64,000 nt of DNA from Nissolia schottii. Lineage: Eukaryota; Streptophyta; Magnoliopsida; Fabales; Fabaceae. Location: positions 19,940-83,939 of the forward strand of contig QANU01108823.1 in assembly GCA_003254905.1 (NCBI GenBank), in the 5' to 3' direction. Under the pieces are notes generated by a model. That model was given only the letters and a program-made list of their open reading frames with translations. It had not been told where the DNA came from and did not search any database. Of this stretch, positions 38,066 through 51,217 are shown piece by piece (position 1 is the stretch's first letter; the number at the start of each line of letters is the position of its first letter). Made by a program: the position numbers and the translations under genes.

Positions 38066-41000
38066 GATGATATGCATGTGTCAGTATCTATGGTTACGTT
38101 ACGAAGGTCAGGAATAGAAAGCGCGAGAACCTAGGAGTAAGTAAAGCAAGATTAGATTCCCTGATCACCTAGTAAATAAGATAAAGCTACTCAAGACCTA
38201 GGCAAGAGATAATAATCAGTAGGAGTTTAGTATGCATGCACACTTAGAGAACTCCTGGGTGGCCTGAAACATAACCGAGAAATGAATCGTTAGGTAACAC
38301 TAAGGATTCCCATTGAGGACTAAGAGTTCTCTCCCCCACTCTATTATGGTTCCAAGGGTACAAAGCGAATGGATCGACGAGAGAGATACGTGGTAGACGA
38401 CAGATGATCGCAATAGGGAAGCTCCATAATCAAAGCAAATTGACTATTTTTGCACTAGGGCGATGGATATTTTGTATAATGATCTATGACTTTCATGAAT
38501 TTTATGTAAATACTTACTAAGTAAGTCAATGTGTAACTATGTGTTGGACCTTGTTTGTATTTATATGTACATACTCTTCATGTTCTATTTGGGTTATCAC
38601 CTAGATTGCTTAAGACGCCAGCGTTTGTGTATATATATATATGCTTCCTTGTTCACGCACGGCTCCTAGTTTACAAACTGATAAAGCAAATGAACGACTT
38701 TCAAACTGGTCCATATCTTCGCGTAAAAGATATTTGCAAGGTGGAAAGTATGGCCTAAGAGTAACCCAACCAATGCAGATAACAACCCTATAATCAATGT
38801 TACGACTATAGCGTAGGCTGAAAGTAGGGGTGTTACAACGTTCATTAATTATGTAACGTGCATGTAGGATTTGTACAAAAATGATTCTGTCGAATAGATT
38901 TTGGATGTACGATAGATACTACGAGAATAGAGGACCGATAAAGCCAGAATTTTTTGAGGGTGTCGACTACTTTTGTACGACCGTTACAAAAATTCACCCG
39001 TATACATCAGAGCAACACATGAGATGTCTGAATTCTTTGTGCAAGTGCTATAGAATATTGGACGTCAAAATGGTTAGAATGCATCTGTATAAGAATGGGT
39101 TTGAGCTGTATTACTGGATATGGACGGACCACGGAGAGGTGGATGTTGATGGTGTCAATGAGTTCAATAGGTTGCATTATGAAGGGGGAAGTACAAGTCA
39201 CGCATGTAGTGAAGAAGATGATGAAACAGGAGCCTTTCAATTTAATGATAGCGATAGATTTGTAGAAATGGTTAACGATGCCTTCGATGGAAATATGTTG
39301 ACGAAGAACCTAATGCAGAGTCTAAGAACTTTTACGATTTACTAGAAGAAGCAAATACCCCAGTATGGGGAGGATTGATCCATTCAAAAATATCTATGGC
39401 AGTTCGGAAGTTGACTATGAAGCCAGAGACTAATCAATCTGAGAAATCTTTTGACTAGTGGCTTTTGTTCATCCAAGAGCTAACACCCCCGAATAATGAC
39501 ATACCGTCGAACTTTAATCAAGCCAAAAAAATATTCTCCAAACTTGGCTTGTAGTCCATAAAGATTGATGTTTGTGAACGGGTTATATGTTGTACTATAA
39601 GGATAATGCAAGCTTGACCGAATGCAGATTTTGTGGTGTTGCTAGGTTTAAACCAAAGAGAATGGATCCTGGGAGATACAAGAATGTTCCGTAAAAAAGA
39701 ATGCATTATTTGCCATTGATCCCAAGGTGAAAAGATTGTTTTCCTCCATGAGCTCAGCACCATACATGACATGGCATTTTGTGACAAGAGAGGTGATGGT
39801 CGAATGACTCACCCGTCTCATGGAGAAGCATGGCAACACTTTGACAGAGTTTATCCCAAATTCATCGCAGATCCTCGCAATTAGGTCTTTGCTCGGATTG
39901 GTTTGCTCCTAATAATTAGTTCAGCAAACCGTACTCAAGTTGGTCAGTGATCGTTACACCGTATAATCTTCCCCCTGAGATGTGCATGAAAATCCTTATC
40001 TGCTCTTATCTATCATGATCCCGGGGCCGAGCAACCTAAAAGCTAAGATTGATGCTTTCCTCCAACCATTGATTGATGAATTGAACATGTTGTGGAGCCC
40101 AAGTGTTCTTGTGTACGACGTGTCCATGAAGCAAAATTTTATGCTGAGGGCGTCTTTGATGTGGACTATTAACGATTTTCCTGGTTATGGCATGTTGCCT
40201 GGATGGATGACAGCGGGAAGGTTTGCATGTCCAGTTTGTATGGAAGACACTAAGGCATTCTGACTACCGAACAAAGAAAAGCAATCGTGGTTTGACTGTC
40301 ATAGGGTATTCTTGGAACCTGGTCACACATTTAGGAACAGTAAGTATGTATTTCGGAAGAACAAAACTAAAAATGAAGAGCCTCCGCAGAGATTAACTGG
40401 TCGTGACATTTGAAGGAGGGTTAGACAATTTGTGAAAATAACTGAGAGTGGAGCAGTTTATAAGCTTCCAGGTTACGGGGAATAACATAACTGACGAAGA
40501 AGAGCATATTTTGGGATTTGCCATATTGGAAAGATAACTTGGTTCGTCATTATCTTGATGTTATGCGTGTTGAAAAGAATGTTTTTGATAATATAATGCA
40601 TATTGTCATGAAAACTGATAAAACCAAGGACAACGAGAAGGCAAGGCTGGACTTGAAAGAGGTTTGTAGACGCCGAGAGTTGAATTTACAAGAGATTTTC
40701 GACGGTCGTGTCACCGAGCCGAAGGCTTGCTGTACCCTCAACAAGAAACAAGTTCAAAATGTTCTTCATTGGTTGCAAGCTCTTAAATTTCTCGATGGTT
40801 ATGCATCTAACTTGGCTCGATGTGTAAATATCGCCCAAGTAAAATTGGTTGGAATGAAAAGTTATGACTATCATGTGTTTATGCAATGTTTGCTGCCAAT
40901 TGCATTTAAAGAACTATCGAAGAACGTGTTGAAGCCTCTAAGTGAACTAAATCACTTCTTCAAGACATTGTGCTCGTCCATAGTTAATGTTGAAGACCTC

Positions 41001-42749
41001 TTACTCCTGGAACACAACATTTCGATCATCTTGTGTTCACTTGAAAGATTGTTCCCTCCTACTTTTTTTAATGTAATGGAACATTTTCCTATACACTTGC
41101 CTTACAAGGCTCAAATGTGTGGTCCGGTTCAGTATATGAAACACCCATAGCTAGTTGCATATGCTCGAGCCGTACGCAATGCTCACTAGGTTGTTTACTA
41201 CTCGGTGGGAATACATTTAGTCCCTTACTATCCTTTCAAAATACTTATTCCAGCAAATATGGACCCATTTCAAACTTTTCTTTTCATAGTACATACCATA
41301 AAGTATGATCCGTGTGGAGGAAAAACAGATAACACAAACGATAGAGGCGCAATGATAAGTAGTCTATTATACATAACTGGTAGGCAAACATCCAAAGGGT
41401 CCCTACATCCAATCACAAGTAGCCATAAAACTAATATAATAATTAATACACAATTATTTTGTTCAACAAGTACATCACATGGCCTTCACACTATCCGGGC
41501 TAACCAGAAACTTTCTAAATTAGTCTCATGCCCAGCTGCGGTTCAAGTGGGTCCTTCACTGTTCCTCATGAAACTCGTCAGCATCCGCGTAGTAGGAGTC
41601 GTCATATGTCCCTGGAGTCATAAATGACTGGGGGTGAGAACGATAGGTTCCCAATGGTTAAGACTTTAACGTGGCCTCGCATTTTTCTCAGTTATTCTCC
41701 AGGCCGCTGACCTATGTCCTGAGCAGCTTTATCTAAGTTACTAGTTGAATGGGATTTCTAACTTGTCATTACCTAGGCTTCGTGCTTATTACTTTGCCTT
41801 GCTTCAGTATGGCAATATAGAATCGCTCGCTCGTGCTACTTTTAACTGACATAATAATCGTCTCGGGACGTTCCCTTGATGATACATAATGCATAGTCTC
41901 ATATATAATCACATACTTAGTCACATACACAGGCACAAACATACATCTATTCATTCCTATGCGTATATATCTCATGCATGTTGGGGATCTGGGATTCTCT
42001 TACGCGCCCTGTGGCTGCATCATTCTTAGTCCTTCCACCCGCGTAACTGTGGCCTCGGCTATACGCTCCTTGTGTTCCCTATCATTGACAACCCAGCAGC
42101 GCTCTTTACCGATATGGTAGCTAGCCACGTAAAGCTCATAGGAGGAAGACATCGAGCAACGATAGGTACTACCATCCACCTTGCGGGATGGCGAGGGATC
42201 GGCCCTTTGACTCAATCTGGTGTGGACATGTCGGCTGGCCCTTTGACACGACTGTGGTTAGCCCTATGACTTGACCTCGCTTTTCTTTCATTTGTTGAAT
42301 AGATCCTTCAACCAGGCCTATGCTTGTCTTTCATTAAGGCCTATGCCTTCATAGTAGGGCCTATGCCCGTCATTCTTCAGACCTAACCCTATGATATCGT
42401 AATCAGACCTTTGTCTGCGTTGTCTTTAACCAATCCATCTTGCTGAATTGGTGAAAGGCGTGTTCGTGGGACGTGCCAAGAGAAAAAGGATCATCCTAGT
42501 CATATAACTACGTAATTTAGCTAAGATCTTTCGAACCCTCTGTGGTCGGAACCTTCCTAACTCATCTTCGTTCCCTATGATTCAATTATGATCTTAGACT
42601 TTAGGTGATGACGTCTAGTTATCTACGGTCGTCCTAAGTCGTATGACGACCGGTTCCTCATGATGCATGCTTCCATATACCATAACACACATATCCGTAC
42701 TTGTTGGATCCCATAGAACAGCTTAAAACCCAAGTTCTTCAGGTAACAT

Positions 42750-42930
42750 TCGAATGACTAGGGTTTCACTCAAATGAAACCTGAGAGTTCTTTTATTCGA
42801 TTGAAAGGCGAATTCAATCGATTGAAACCTCCAGAATTATTTCATTTGGATGATTTGGGAATTCAATCAAATGAAACCTCAAAGTCCTTTCATTCGGATA
42901 AATTGGGAATTCAATCGAATGAAAGTGTTA
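42750..42930 (-). promoter_or_regulatory. cluster of CATTCGAATGA and CAATCGATTGA motifs in the LTR leader
   Basis: Eight or more palindromic or near-palindromic units (ACATTCGAATGA, TTCAATCGATTGAA, TTTCATTTGGATGA, TTCAATCGAATGAA). The minus-strand TATA box (43344-43353) is about 420 bp upstream of them in LTR sense. Confidence -1.
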
Positions 42931-43343
42931 GACATCTCCCCTAGGCATTGGTTTTTCACATTTCTCCAAAGGCTTCGCTGAAACTTTCCAAAACACTGTT
43001 TCCAGGGTTCCAATTAGTACAATTACACTTTTCTTTTGCTAAAAATACTCAAAACCGTTTTCACAGCATGATTTACCTAATTTCTACTTAGAGTTTCCAC
43101 AGTCAATCACATAAACACACATAGAAAATCATAAAGAAAACCACATAGATAGTGGGCTTAGGGTTACCCACTTCCTATGCAAATTCGGAGTTTGTAAGGT
43201 GGTTGTGGACAAAATCCTCTTCATAATGGTGTGCTCCAAGGAATTTTCGGGAGTCCGGCAGCGCTTCTGCGATGTGCACGAACACTACTTGACATTTGAG
43301 AAACTGAGACAAGTAGCAACATTTGCTTCAGAACCTTGGGGGC

Positions 43344-43353
43344 CTATTTATAG
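43344..43353 (-). promoter_or_regulatory. LTR TATA box
   Basis: Minus strand CTATAAATAG, equivalent to 29282-29291. Confidence -1.
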
Positions 43354-45068
43354 CCGTGGCCCCCAAGCTATTTTAATTTATTAATATATTATTATTATAT
43401 TATTATTTTATTATAATTATCTAGGCCTTTAGAAATATCAGGACCCACGGTCTGTTTTCGATCCCGTTTGATCACGTTTGGTACCTATTCGCATGTGCAC
43501 GGATATCCGAAAAATATTTCGAACACATACCTGCGATCTATGAATTTTCCCGGTCAGGATGGTGTGCCAAAACAAGGTTTTTGGACATTTATTTCCGTGA
43601 GTCTATATTTTACAGATCCCGTTGGCACTGACAGAATTCCCTTATTGTCCAAAAATTTACACGGACCTCGCGGGGTTCCGCAAAATCGTAAATCCATTAT
43701 TTCACCTGACGTTTGAGGGAAATAACCCTTAACAAGAATTTTCCCCACCCAAATAATCATTTCCATTATACTTTTAGCCAGGTAAATCTATAAATTTTGC
43801 AAAGTCTTTCTAAGGAAAAGTCAGGATTTTATAGTATAGGTGGATGTATCCGTTTGAAGGACGCATGGGAGTCTTCAAGCAAACGGTTAAGAATAGAGCT
43901 CAAGTTGAGGGGTCGATATGTGAGGCATTCTTGACGAAAGAAACTTCCTTCTTTTGTTCATACTGCTTTGGTCCTAATGTGACATGCAATAGAACTACAG
44001 TAGGACGAAATGACGATGGTAGAGGGATGCTTAATCAGTTGACCTTTTCTATATTCAATCAATCTGGTCGTGTGACTTGAAGGGGAAAGGATTATTGGTT
44101 GAGTGCGCAAGAAAATAAAGCAGCTATCTTGGTTGTTTTGTTCAACTATGAAGAAGTACTTCCGTACTATAAGTAAGTTCGATCGACCATTTTAATATAC
44201 TTTATTACATTAACATACAATAACCTCTCATTTTCTTACCATTGATGCATATTTTCAGGATGTTTCAACGAGAATTTGGTGATCAATGCACCGATCAAAT
44301 GTTTTTGTCGTGGTTTGCAAATTATGTATGTGTTTAACTTCTTTATATTATATACTTTAACCGAACAAAAGACTAAAATCATAATCGATTAAATTTAACT
44401 TACTTTTAAAATGCATTTTTTTAGGCGCAAAATTATTCTAGTAACGATAGTAACTTGATGAGTTTGACATGGGGACCGATGAACAAAGCGATTAGTTGGC
44501 CCATTTATTTTGTTAATGGACACAAGTTTCACTCATCTAAATGGGCAGCTAATCAAAAGACAGACAATAGTGGTGTTTGTGTCAAGGGTGAATATTCTAA
44601 TAATGATGAAATAAGCACTGATTGGTACAGAGTGCTTCAAAAGATTCTTGTATTAGAATATGCATACAATGACCCATCTAATCACGCACTTTTCTACTGT
44701 GATTGGTACGATCCTTCCCAAATGGAACACAAACTCATCCAGATTACAACGTTACTGAGATTAATCATGCAAAGTGGTACAACGGGTATGATCCATTTAT
44801 CGTTGCTGAAAGAGCCAAACAAGTTTATTACGCTAGCTATCTAGGAGCTACTCAATCAAGCTGAAAAGTTGTGATCAAAAGCAAACCCAATGGTCGAATT
44901 GAGTTGGATAGCATGCAATCAACGGAGCAATCATCACACGATCAACCGTATCAAGTGCCAAACCCAATCCCCGTAACAATAGTTGTTCAGACAACAGATA
45001 TGAATGCATTGTTAGCAACAAACGACGAACCAGAAATGCTTCAACTTGGTGATGTTGACAATGATAGG

Positions 45069-45105
45069 AAGAAGAAGAAGAAGAAGAAGAAGAAGAAGAA
45101 GAAGA
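45069..45105 (+). repeat. (AAG)n trinucleotide repeat in the TNP2 3' end
   Basis: About eleven AAG/GAA units. In the TNP2 frame they give an acidic Glu run before DFDEQLNSE and a stop near 45168. Confidence -1.
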
Positions 45106-45285
45106 TTTTGACGAGCAGCTAAATTCTGAAAATGATGATGATAGTGTTTACCTTTCATCGTCAGACTAGCAGCTCAAGTTTGTTAGTTGTTTGTTTGTAA
45201 TTATGTATATATGTGGACCACACTATGTAATTAATTGTTTGTTAAGTTTGCTATAATTGTCATGATTATATATATCATGCTTAAT

Positions 45286-45519
45286 AATTGTTAAGCCTCA
45301 AGGCTCTAGCTATCCCTTGCAATATATGTTTCATTCTATGCGTTAATCATATTTCATGTTCCATAAATAAGTTGAGAAAAATTTTAAATTGGTCCATACT
45401 TTCAAGTAAATGGTATTTTCAAAGATATTATAGGACTAAATTTATTCCAACCAAAGCAGATAACAACCTATTGACCATTGTTAACGACTAAAGCGTATTT
45501 AGCTGTCTAGGATGTTACA
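45286..45519 (+). repeat. 3' fragment of a TGTAACA-family LTR
   Basis: TTAAGCCTCAAGGCTCTAG through TTTTAAATTGGTCC to CTAGGATGTTACA matches the last 225 bp of the LTR at 12645. The rest of the LTR is missing on the left, where CACTA 3' flank directly adjoins. The left limit is approximate. Confidence -1.
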
Positions 45520-45890
45520 ATTCCCTATTTTAATTGCTTAATTTTTAATTAATATTTTTGTATTAATATTAAATAAATATTTAATTAGTTATTACATATA
45601 AATTTCTATATATTTATAAATTATAAAATTTAATTAAAATTATTTATTAATGTAATTATATAATTTATTAAAATTTTCATTAAAATAAATATTTAGTAGT
45701 AATTAAATAAATATTTAATTAAAAAATGTTTAGTATTAATTAAATAAATATTTAATTATATAAATTTCTATATATTTATAAAATAAAAAATTATTAATAA
45801 AATTTATTAATAAACAATAAACAATGATTTATTAAATTAATTAATATACAATATTTTATTACAATAATAATTTTTTAAAAATAATTTATC
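45520..45890. other. very AT-rich stretch inside the CACTA element
   Basis: Almost pure A/T with repeated palindromic TTAAATAAATATTTAATTA units. No coding capacity. Confidence -1.
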
Positions 45891-46034
45891 TATTACCGTC
45901 GGATACAATCGACGGTATGGCCCAAAGATATCAACGGATATCAAGGGATGGTAACGGTATTAAATATTAATACAGACAATAAAATATTAATATCTTTACC
46001 GTCAGATACGAAAAACTAGCCGACAGTAACTTTA

Positions 46035-49000
46035 TGTAACATCCCGCTTCTTTCTTAGCAGAAATTTCCCCAATTAACTGTTTGTAGAGCACCCGGTATG
46101 GGTTAACATGCAGAAATTAATAGAAATTAATATGTTTAATTTCTCGAAATTCTGATGACACTCAAGTAGTTCCTCATGGCCCTTAGAATTTGGTGGAAAA
46201 ATCAAACCGTCGGAAAAACGGAGTTTCGCTCACTTTCGGACGATTCCGCAGACACTAGAATAGTCCCGTTTGGCCCCGTTTAGCCAATAGAACAGAGCAA
46301 TGGGCCCCAATCTTGGGAAACCATACCTTATGGGGGAAAAGATGATAAAATCCCTAGAGTTAACCCCAAAACGTTACTAGGAAGCTTTGGCGATCGCGGA
46401 AACGCCAGCGGAACGGTCCTGTTCGGACACTGGTAAGAGATAACGGGTCAAAGGTATCTGTGAAGAATACTCCAACTGTAACATCCTAGTTAACTGCATA
46501 CCCTCGAGTAATACGCAATGCTCACTAGGTTGTTTATCATTTGGTGGGATTACTTATAGTCCTTTATTACTTTTTGAAAATACAGAGTTAAGGAAAATAT
46601 GGACCATTCTAAAACTTTTCTACTTGTTACTTTACTTGCAAAGTATGAGCCACGCATGAATCAAAGCGTATAATACAAACGATAGAGCTTGAGCTTACGT
46701 GGGTTAATTCTTCATAGTATAAATGAGTATAATAAGCAGTTATATACACAAACTTGGTCCATTACAAATATTTACATCAACAGTAGAGTAATATAATAAG
46801 TTACATACATGTGCCATATACATACATCAAAATACATGTCAAAATACATGTCTAAATACATATCAAAATATCCATCTAGTGCCAAGCTAAACTGGCTGGT
46901 CCTTGGTCCTCTACTGCTCCACGTGCGGCTCCTTATAGGGCTCCTCGTAGCCCTCATAATCTTCGCCTTCTCCTGGAAGCATAAGCGAGTGGGGGGGAGA
47001 ATAGTCGTCCTCAGTGGTTAGCCTTAGCGTAGGGTATTTCTTTACCTCGCTTATGAACCAGGCCGCTCAGGAGATCTCTATGTTACATGCATACTAACAT
47101 CCTACTGATCATTATCTTGCCTAGGATCCTAAACGGCTTTATCTAAGTTACTAGGTGACTGGGGATCTAGTCTTTCTTATCTAAGTTCTCGTGCTCATTA
47201 ACTTTTCTCGCGTACATACATAGCCGTCTCCAGCGGTCTCTTGACGGTACTTACTTCATACACATGCTCATATACATTATCATATGTTTATACATTACAT
47301 ACTCATTCATCATATCATTGCATATTCATTCATTTCATACTTTATGCATGGGGTTCTCTTACGCTTCCCGGATGAACTTCGGTCCGGGTTACGTCTTTCT
47401 TACATTGACAGCCCTGGGCGAACTTTGGGCCCGAGGTCACGTCCCTCTCATCTAGTCCTTTGCCCATGTAGTTGTGGCCATACGACTACAACTACTTCTG
47501 TTCCCAACTTGGCGACGACCTAGCTACGCTCACACCAGAGTGGTTGCTAACCATCGATGGGGTCTAGTGTCCATCGCCGCTAATCAAGTGGGCTAACCTC
47601 CACTAGGTAGGAGGCGGGAGCTGGCCCTCGTGACGCAGCCAGGCATTGGACTCATATATCATCATAATCATAACTTAGGTGTGACGTCACCCTTTCTCAT
47701 TCATCTTTTATTTACTTTCTTTCTTTCTTTTCTTTCATCATCATTAACCAATCCACCCTTTTGGGACTGGTGACGGTCATGTCCGCCAAGAGAGATACTT
47801 ACTATCATATAACTACATACTTGTTCCCTAATGTTCAATTATGGTCTTTAAGCTTTACGTGATTAACCTCTAGTATTCTAAGGTTGTCTTAACACTTATT
47901 GACAACCCAATCCTCATGATGCATGATAATATACACATTATAATCACCACTATTCTACATGCCACGTTCCAAATACATCTTACATGTTACATACATCCAT
48001 CAAGTACAACAGTTAGATAATTGCTTGTCGGACTATGTGCCCTAGACAGTTTCCATGAGTTTTCTGCGTCACAGGCCGCTCAGCGTGACCTTGGGTCCGC
48101 TCAGCAGTCCCTAAGACTCGTTCCTCCACTTTTCAAAAAAATCATTTTCAAAGGGCTTCTCAGGCCGCTCAGCGGTTATCTTGACCGCTCGGCAGTCTGA
48201 TGCCGGGTTCTAGAAACATTTTCCATCCTTATCACTAAGTTCCTGCTGGGTCGCTCAGCAAAGCATAGGTCCGCTCAGCGGTACACTTCGCTCAGCGGTT
48301 CACAAAGGTCGCTCGGCAGTTCATGAGTTCGCTCAGCGACTCATGAGGCCGCTCAGCGATACCTGGGCAAACTGCAGCATACTCCTTTGGTTTTCTTGCC
48401 TTTTTTTCTCTTTTCTCATGGCCACTTCTTAGGAATCCTACACATGTTCCAACAAGTATATTCCTATCTAGTCCAGGTCACAGGACCCTTCAGAATCATC
48501 ATCAAACCCTAGCATAACAGTTCTAACATATTACATAAACATCAAAACCAAGCAAGCATGAAAGCACCACCAAGGAGGTAAGCAAAATCAAGGTTACCCA
48601 CTTCCTTAAAGGCTTGAAGAGGGCTGGAAATGGTGGCAAAGAGGCAAGTTCCTCGGTGGTTCAGCCTTCCCAGATCGTCTTAGGATTTCAGCAGTGTTCC
48701 GGCAGAGTTTCCGAACCGAACGATTTTTGGACAGAGTTTCCACAACCTTGAAATTTTTTGTGAAAATTTTTGAATGGGAAGGGCTATTTATAGCCAAGAA
48801 TCTGCACCCCAAATTTACCCTTTTGTCTTTGCCAAAATTACCAAAATGTCCTTTTCTATTTTCTTTAATAATTAATTAATTCAAAAGATAATTCAAATGT
48901 CAAATCAATGAATAGTAATTGAAATTTATAATATTTTCCATTGAAATCTGAATCAATCACGTGGTCAATGCAGGTGTGGGTCCCTCCCAGTCCCGTTTTG

Positions 49001-49576
49001 CTCATTTTTGGTCGTTCGCAGTCCCGGTGCGTTGCGCACGGTCCAGTCGAAAAAAACAAAGTTCCACTCACTTTTGGACGATTCCACAGACACTAGAACA
49101 GTCCCGTTTGGCACCATTTAGCCAGTAGAACAGAGCAGTGGGCCTCAATCTTGGGAAACCATACCTTATGGGGGAAAAGATGATAAAATCCCTAGAGTTA
49201 ACCCCAAAATGTTACTAGGAAGCTTTGGCGATCGCGGAAACGCCAGCGGACCGGTCCTATTCGGACACCGGTAAGAGATAACGGGGTCAAAGGTATCTGT
49301 GAAGAATACTCCTCTGAAGAAAAGTTCACAAATGCCTTGAGTGAACATTATTTCTAGGTTAAGGGGAATTAGAGGATCGTGACGGTATAAACTGAATATT
49401 TTTCGGACGACCGTGCGCGACGCATCAGGACTGCGAACGACCAAAAATGAGCGAAACGGGACCGGGAGGGACCCACACCTGCATTGACCACGTGATTGAT
49501 TCAGATTTCAAGGGGCGGGTGCTCTACGAATAGTTAATTGGGGAAATTTCTGCTAAGAAAGGAGCGGGATGTTACA
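46035..49576. mobile_element. chimeric inverted LTR element, target duplication CTTTA
   Basis: CTTTA at 46030-46034 and 49577-49581 brackets a unit whose two ends are both the sense start of the LTR, in inverted orientation (TGTAACATCCCGCTTC and GAGCGGGATGTTACA). Order: sense LTR 46035-46476; antisense LTR from its U5 end at 46477 (TGTAACATCCTAGTTAAC) to about 49047; a sense piece about 49048-49507 whose first part repeats 46205-46470 and whose last part is the inverse of 48951-49047; then antisense LTR start 49508-49576. Uniform flanking duplication implies it inserted as one already rearranged molecule. Confidence -1.
48073..48365 (-). promoter_or_regulatory. cluster of CCGCTCAGCG motifs in the LTR leader
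   Basis: About ten copies of GCCGCTCAGCG, CGCTCGGCAG and CGCTCAGCGGT, many forming CCGCT-N-AGCGG inverted repeats. The TATA box for this LTR is CTATTTATAG at 48784-48793 (minus strand CTATAAATAG), about 420 bp upstream in LTR sense. Confidence -1.
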
Positions 49577-50078
49577 CTTTATATCTTTACAGTCGTCGGT
49601 AACCGACGGTAACTGAACAAATAAAATATTAATATATTTACCGTCGATTACAGCCGACGCTAAATGAATAAAATATTATTATCCTTACCGTCTTAGTGAA
49701 CTGATAGTAAGCGACGAATAAAATATTAATATATAGATCGTCGATAACAACTGGCGATAAAAGGAATAAAATAGTAATATATTTATCGTCGGCGGAGACC
49801 AACGATGGTATAGGAATAAAATATTATTAACTTGACCATCTCTATTAACTGACGGTAATTTGGTTCAGATGTGCTCACATTTGAACCGATTTCTGTAGGT
49901 TATAACCGGCGGTAATTACCGTCGGTGACAAGTAACCGACAGTAAAGCTATTACCATCGATCGCTTTAGCCCCGGTTCTGCGACCGACAGTAAACTCGCT
50001 GGTAAGCCTAAAAGCCGACGTAAAATGTGAAAATTTTCGATGGTAATTTTGACGGTAATAGACTGTTTTCATGTAGTG

Positions 50079-50190
50079 AGAGTGGGGAAGAAGAGATATA
50101 TTATTAGAAGAATAGTGTATTTTATACCAAAAAGTATACGGTGGTTGTAAGATGGATGTATTTTAGGTATACAAATAGTGTGGTTGTGTT
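50079..50190. repeat. remnant of a Mutator-like element flanking the CACTA
   Basis: AGAGTGGGGAAGAAG and GGTTGTAAGATGGATGTATTTTAGGTATAC resemble the right end of the element at 50201-58188 (58107-58180). The CACTA element therefore probably inserted into another copy of that family. Confidence -1.
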
Positions 50191-50267
50191 TTTTTTCTTT
50201 AGTAATTCTAAGTGTACAACTGAAACACATCCAACATATAACCAACGTATAACTTGATACACCATAC

Positions 50268-51062
50268 ACAAAAACAAACACAGAAACAAACATTACAAAC
50301 CAGAAACACAAACATTACAAAAAAAACACAAGTATTATCAAATACAGAAACAAAATAAAATAGGACTGACACCCAATTAAATAGTGAAAAGTAACTACTA
50401 CACTCTCTCTTACTTCCCAGTCCCCCCACTCACACTCTAAAATGTATGCATTCACTCTCTTTCAAAAACAAACATTACAAAACACATAAACAAGCACCAT
50501 CAAATATAGAAACAAAATAAAATAAGACTCACACCTAATTAAATGGTGATAGGTAACTTTCACACTTTCTCTCCTACTCCCTACTCGCTCTATCTTCGAA
50601 ACAAATATTACACCACAAAGAAACAAACATTACAACACTCATAAACAAATATTATACACAGAAACAAACATTGCAAAACTCATAAATAGACATTAAAACA
50701 CAGAAACAAACATTACAAAACTTATAAACAAACATTACATCACACACAAACAAACTTTACAATACTCATAAACAAACATTACCACACTCATAAACAGACA
50801 TTACAATACACAAAAATAAACATTACACTACACAAAAACAAACATTTCAAACCACGAAAACAAACATTACAACTCCTTGACCATGCTCTCCATAACGTCT
50901 TGTGCAAAAGAAAAAGGAAGAGGAGGAGGAGGAAATGGAACAGAAGAAGAAAAGATAAACAAAGAAGAAAATAAACATTATAACACACAAAAATAAACAT
51001 TTCACCACACAGAAACAAACATTACAACAAACCAAAACAAACATTACAAAACACAGAGAACA
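50268..51062. repeat. array of ACAAACATTACAAAAC units
   Basis: About thirty imperfect copies of an AAACAAACATTACA core with CACAGA or CTCATA spacers (unit about 22-26 bp). It occupies most of the left half of the Mutator-like element. The MITE at 60917-61141 contains two short copies of the same core. Confidence -1.
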
Positions 51063-51217
51063 CCTTAGATTAGAGATATCGTGTAACTTGTCCTTATCCA
51101 TGCTTTCCATAACATCTTGAGAAGAAGAAAACAAAAACGAAACAAGGAAGACAATGAAAAAAAGAAGAAGAAAAAAATGGAGGTTATAGATGGAAAAAGA
51201 AAAAAGAGGAAATGCTA

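Larger units (their letters stand above)
36131..38837 (+). mobile_element. solo LTR of the TGTAACA family in the TNP2 5' intron
   Basis: TGTAACATCCCACTTTTTCC to AGGGGTGTTACA, 2707 bp. Flanks ACATC and ACGTT share three of five bases, so the duplication is decayed or absent. It carries GCTGAGCGGCC and GCTAAGCGGCC motifs at 37200-37305. Confidence -1.
41137..43833 (-). mobile_element. solo LTR of the TGTAACA family inside the TNP2 exon, target duplication GTATA
   Basis: Mutated ends TGAAACACCC and GGATTTTATA still match the family ends. GTATA at 41132-41136 and 43834-43838 is a perfect duplication. Removing the LTR and one GTATA rejoins GPVQY to RWMYPFEG in frame, confirming both borders. 2697 bp. 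Confidence -1.
38838..45170 (+). pseudogene. CACTA TNP2-like transposase gene, dead and interrupted by a solo LTR
   Basis: An acceptor GCATGTAG precedes ATG 38881. The transposase-associated domain follows (FWMYDRYYENRG, then FEGVDYFC, MHLYKNGFELYYWIW). A frameshift near 39297 leads to EPNAESKNFYDLLEEAN, and there is an in-frame stop at 39457. The TNP2 core is present as APYMTWHFVTREV near 39765, ENPYLLLSIMIPGPSN at 39986 and WTINDFPGYGMLPGWMTAGRFACP near 40165. The DUF4218 region begins near 40870 and is cut at 41136 by a solo LTR. It resumes at 43839 as RWMYPFEGRMGVFK. Two introns (GTAAGT at about 44173 and GTATGT at about 44327) follow. DUF4216 (WGPMNKAISWPIYFVNGHKFH...YCDWYDP) lies at 44470-44720. 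Frame breaks follow, and the 3' end has an acidic AAG/GAA-repeat tail ending near 45168. Dead by several independent lesions. Confidence -1.
33205..50078 (+). mobile_element. CACTA transposon carrying TNP2 and at least five nested LTR insertions
   Basis: The right end is exact: GACTGTTTTCATGTAGTG at 50078 gives terminus CACTACATGAAAACAGTC. Arrays of TTACCGTCGG...CCGACGGTAA flank a decayed TNP2 gene. The matching CACTACATG terminus was not found on the left, so the left limit is the first subterminal motif and the true end is deleted or rearranged. Inserted within it are LTRs at 33238, 36131, 41137, 45286 (fragment) and 46035. Confidence -1.
45891..50078. repeat. CACTA right subterminal array (45891-46034 and 49577-50078)
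   Basis: More than fifteen TTACCGTCGG/CCGACGGTAA-type motifs, interrupted by the chimeric LTR element at 46035-49576. The last motif lies 20 bp inside the CACTACATG terminus at 50078. Confidence -1.
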
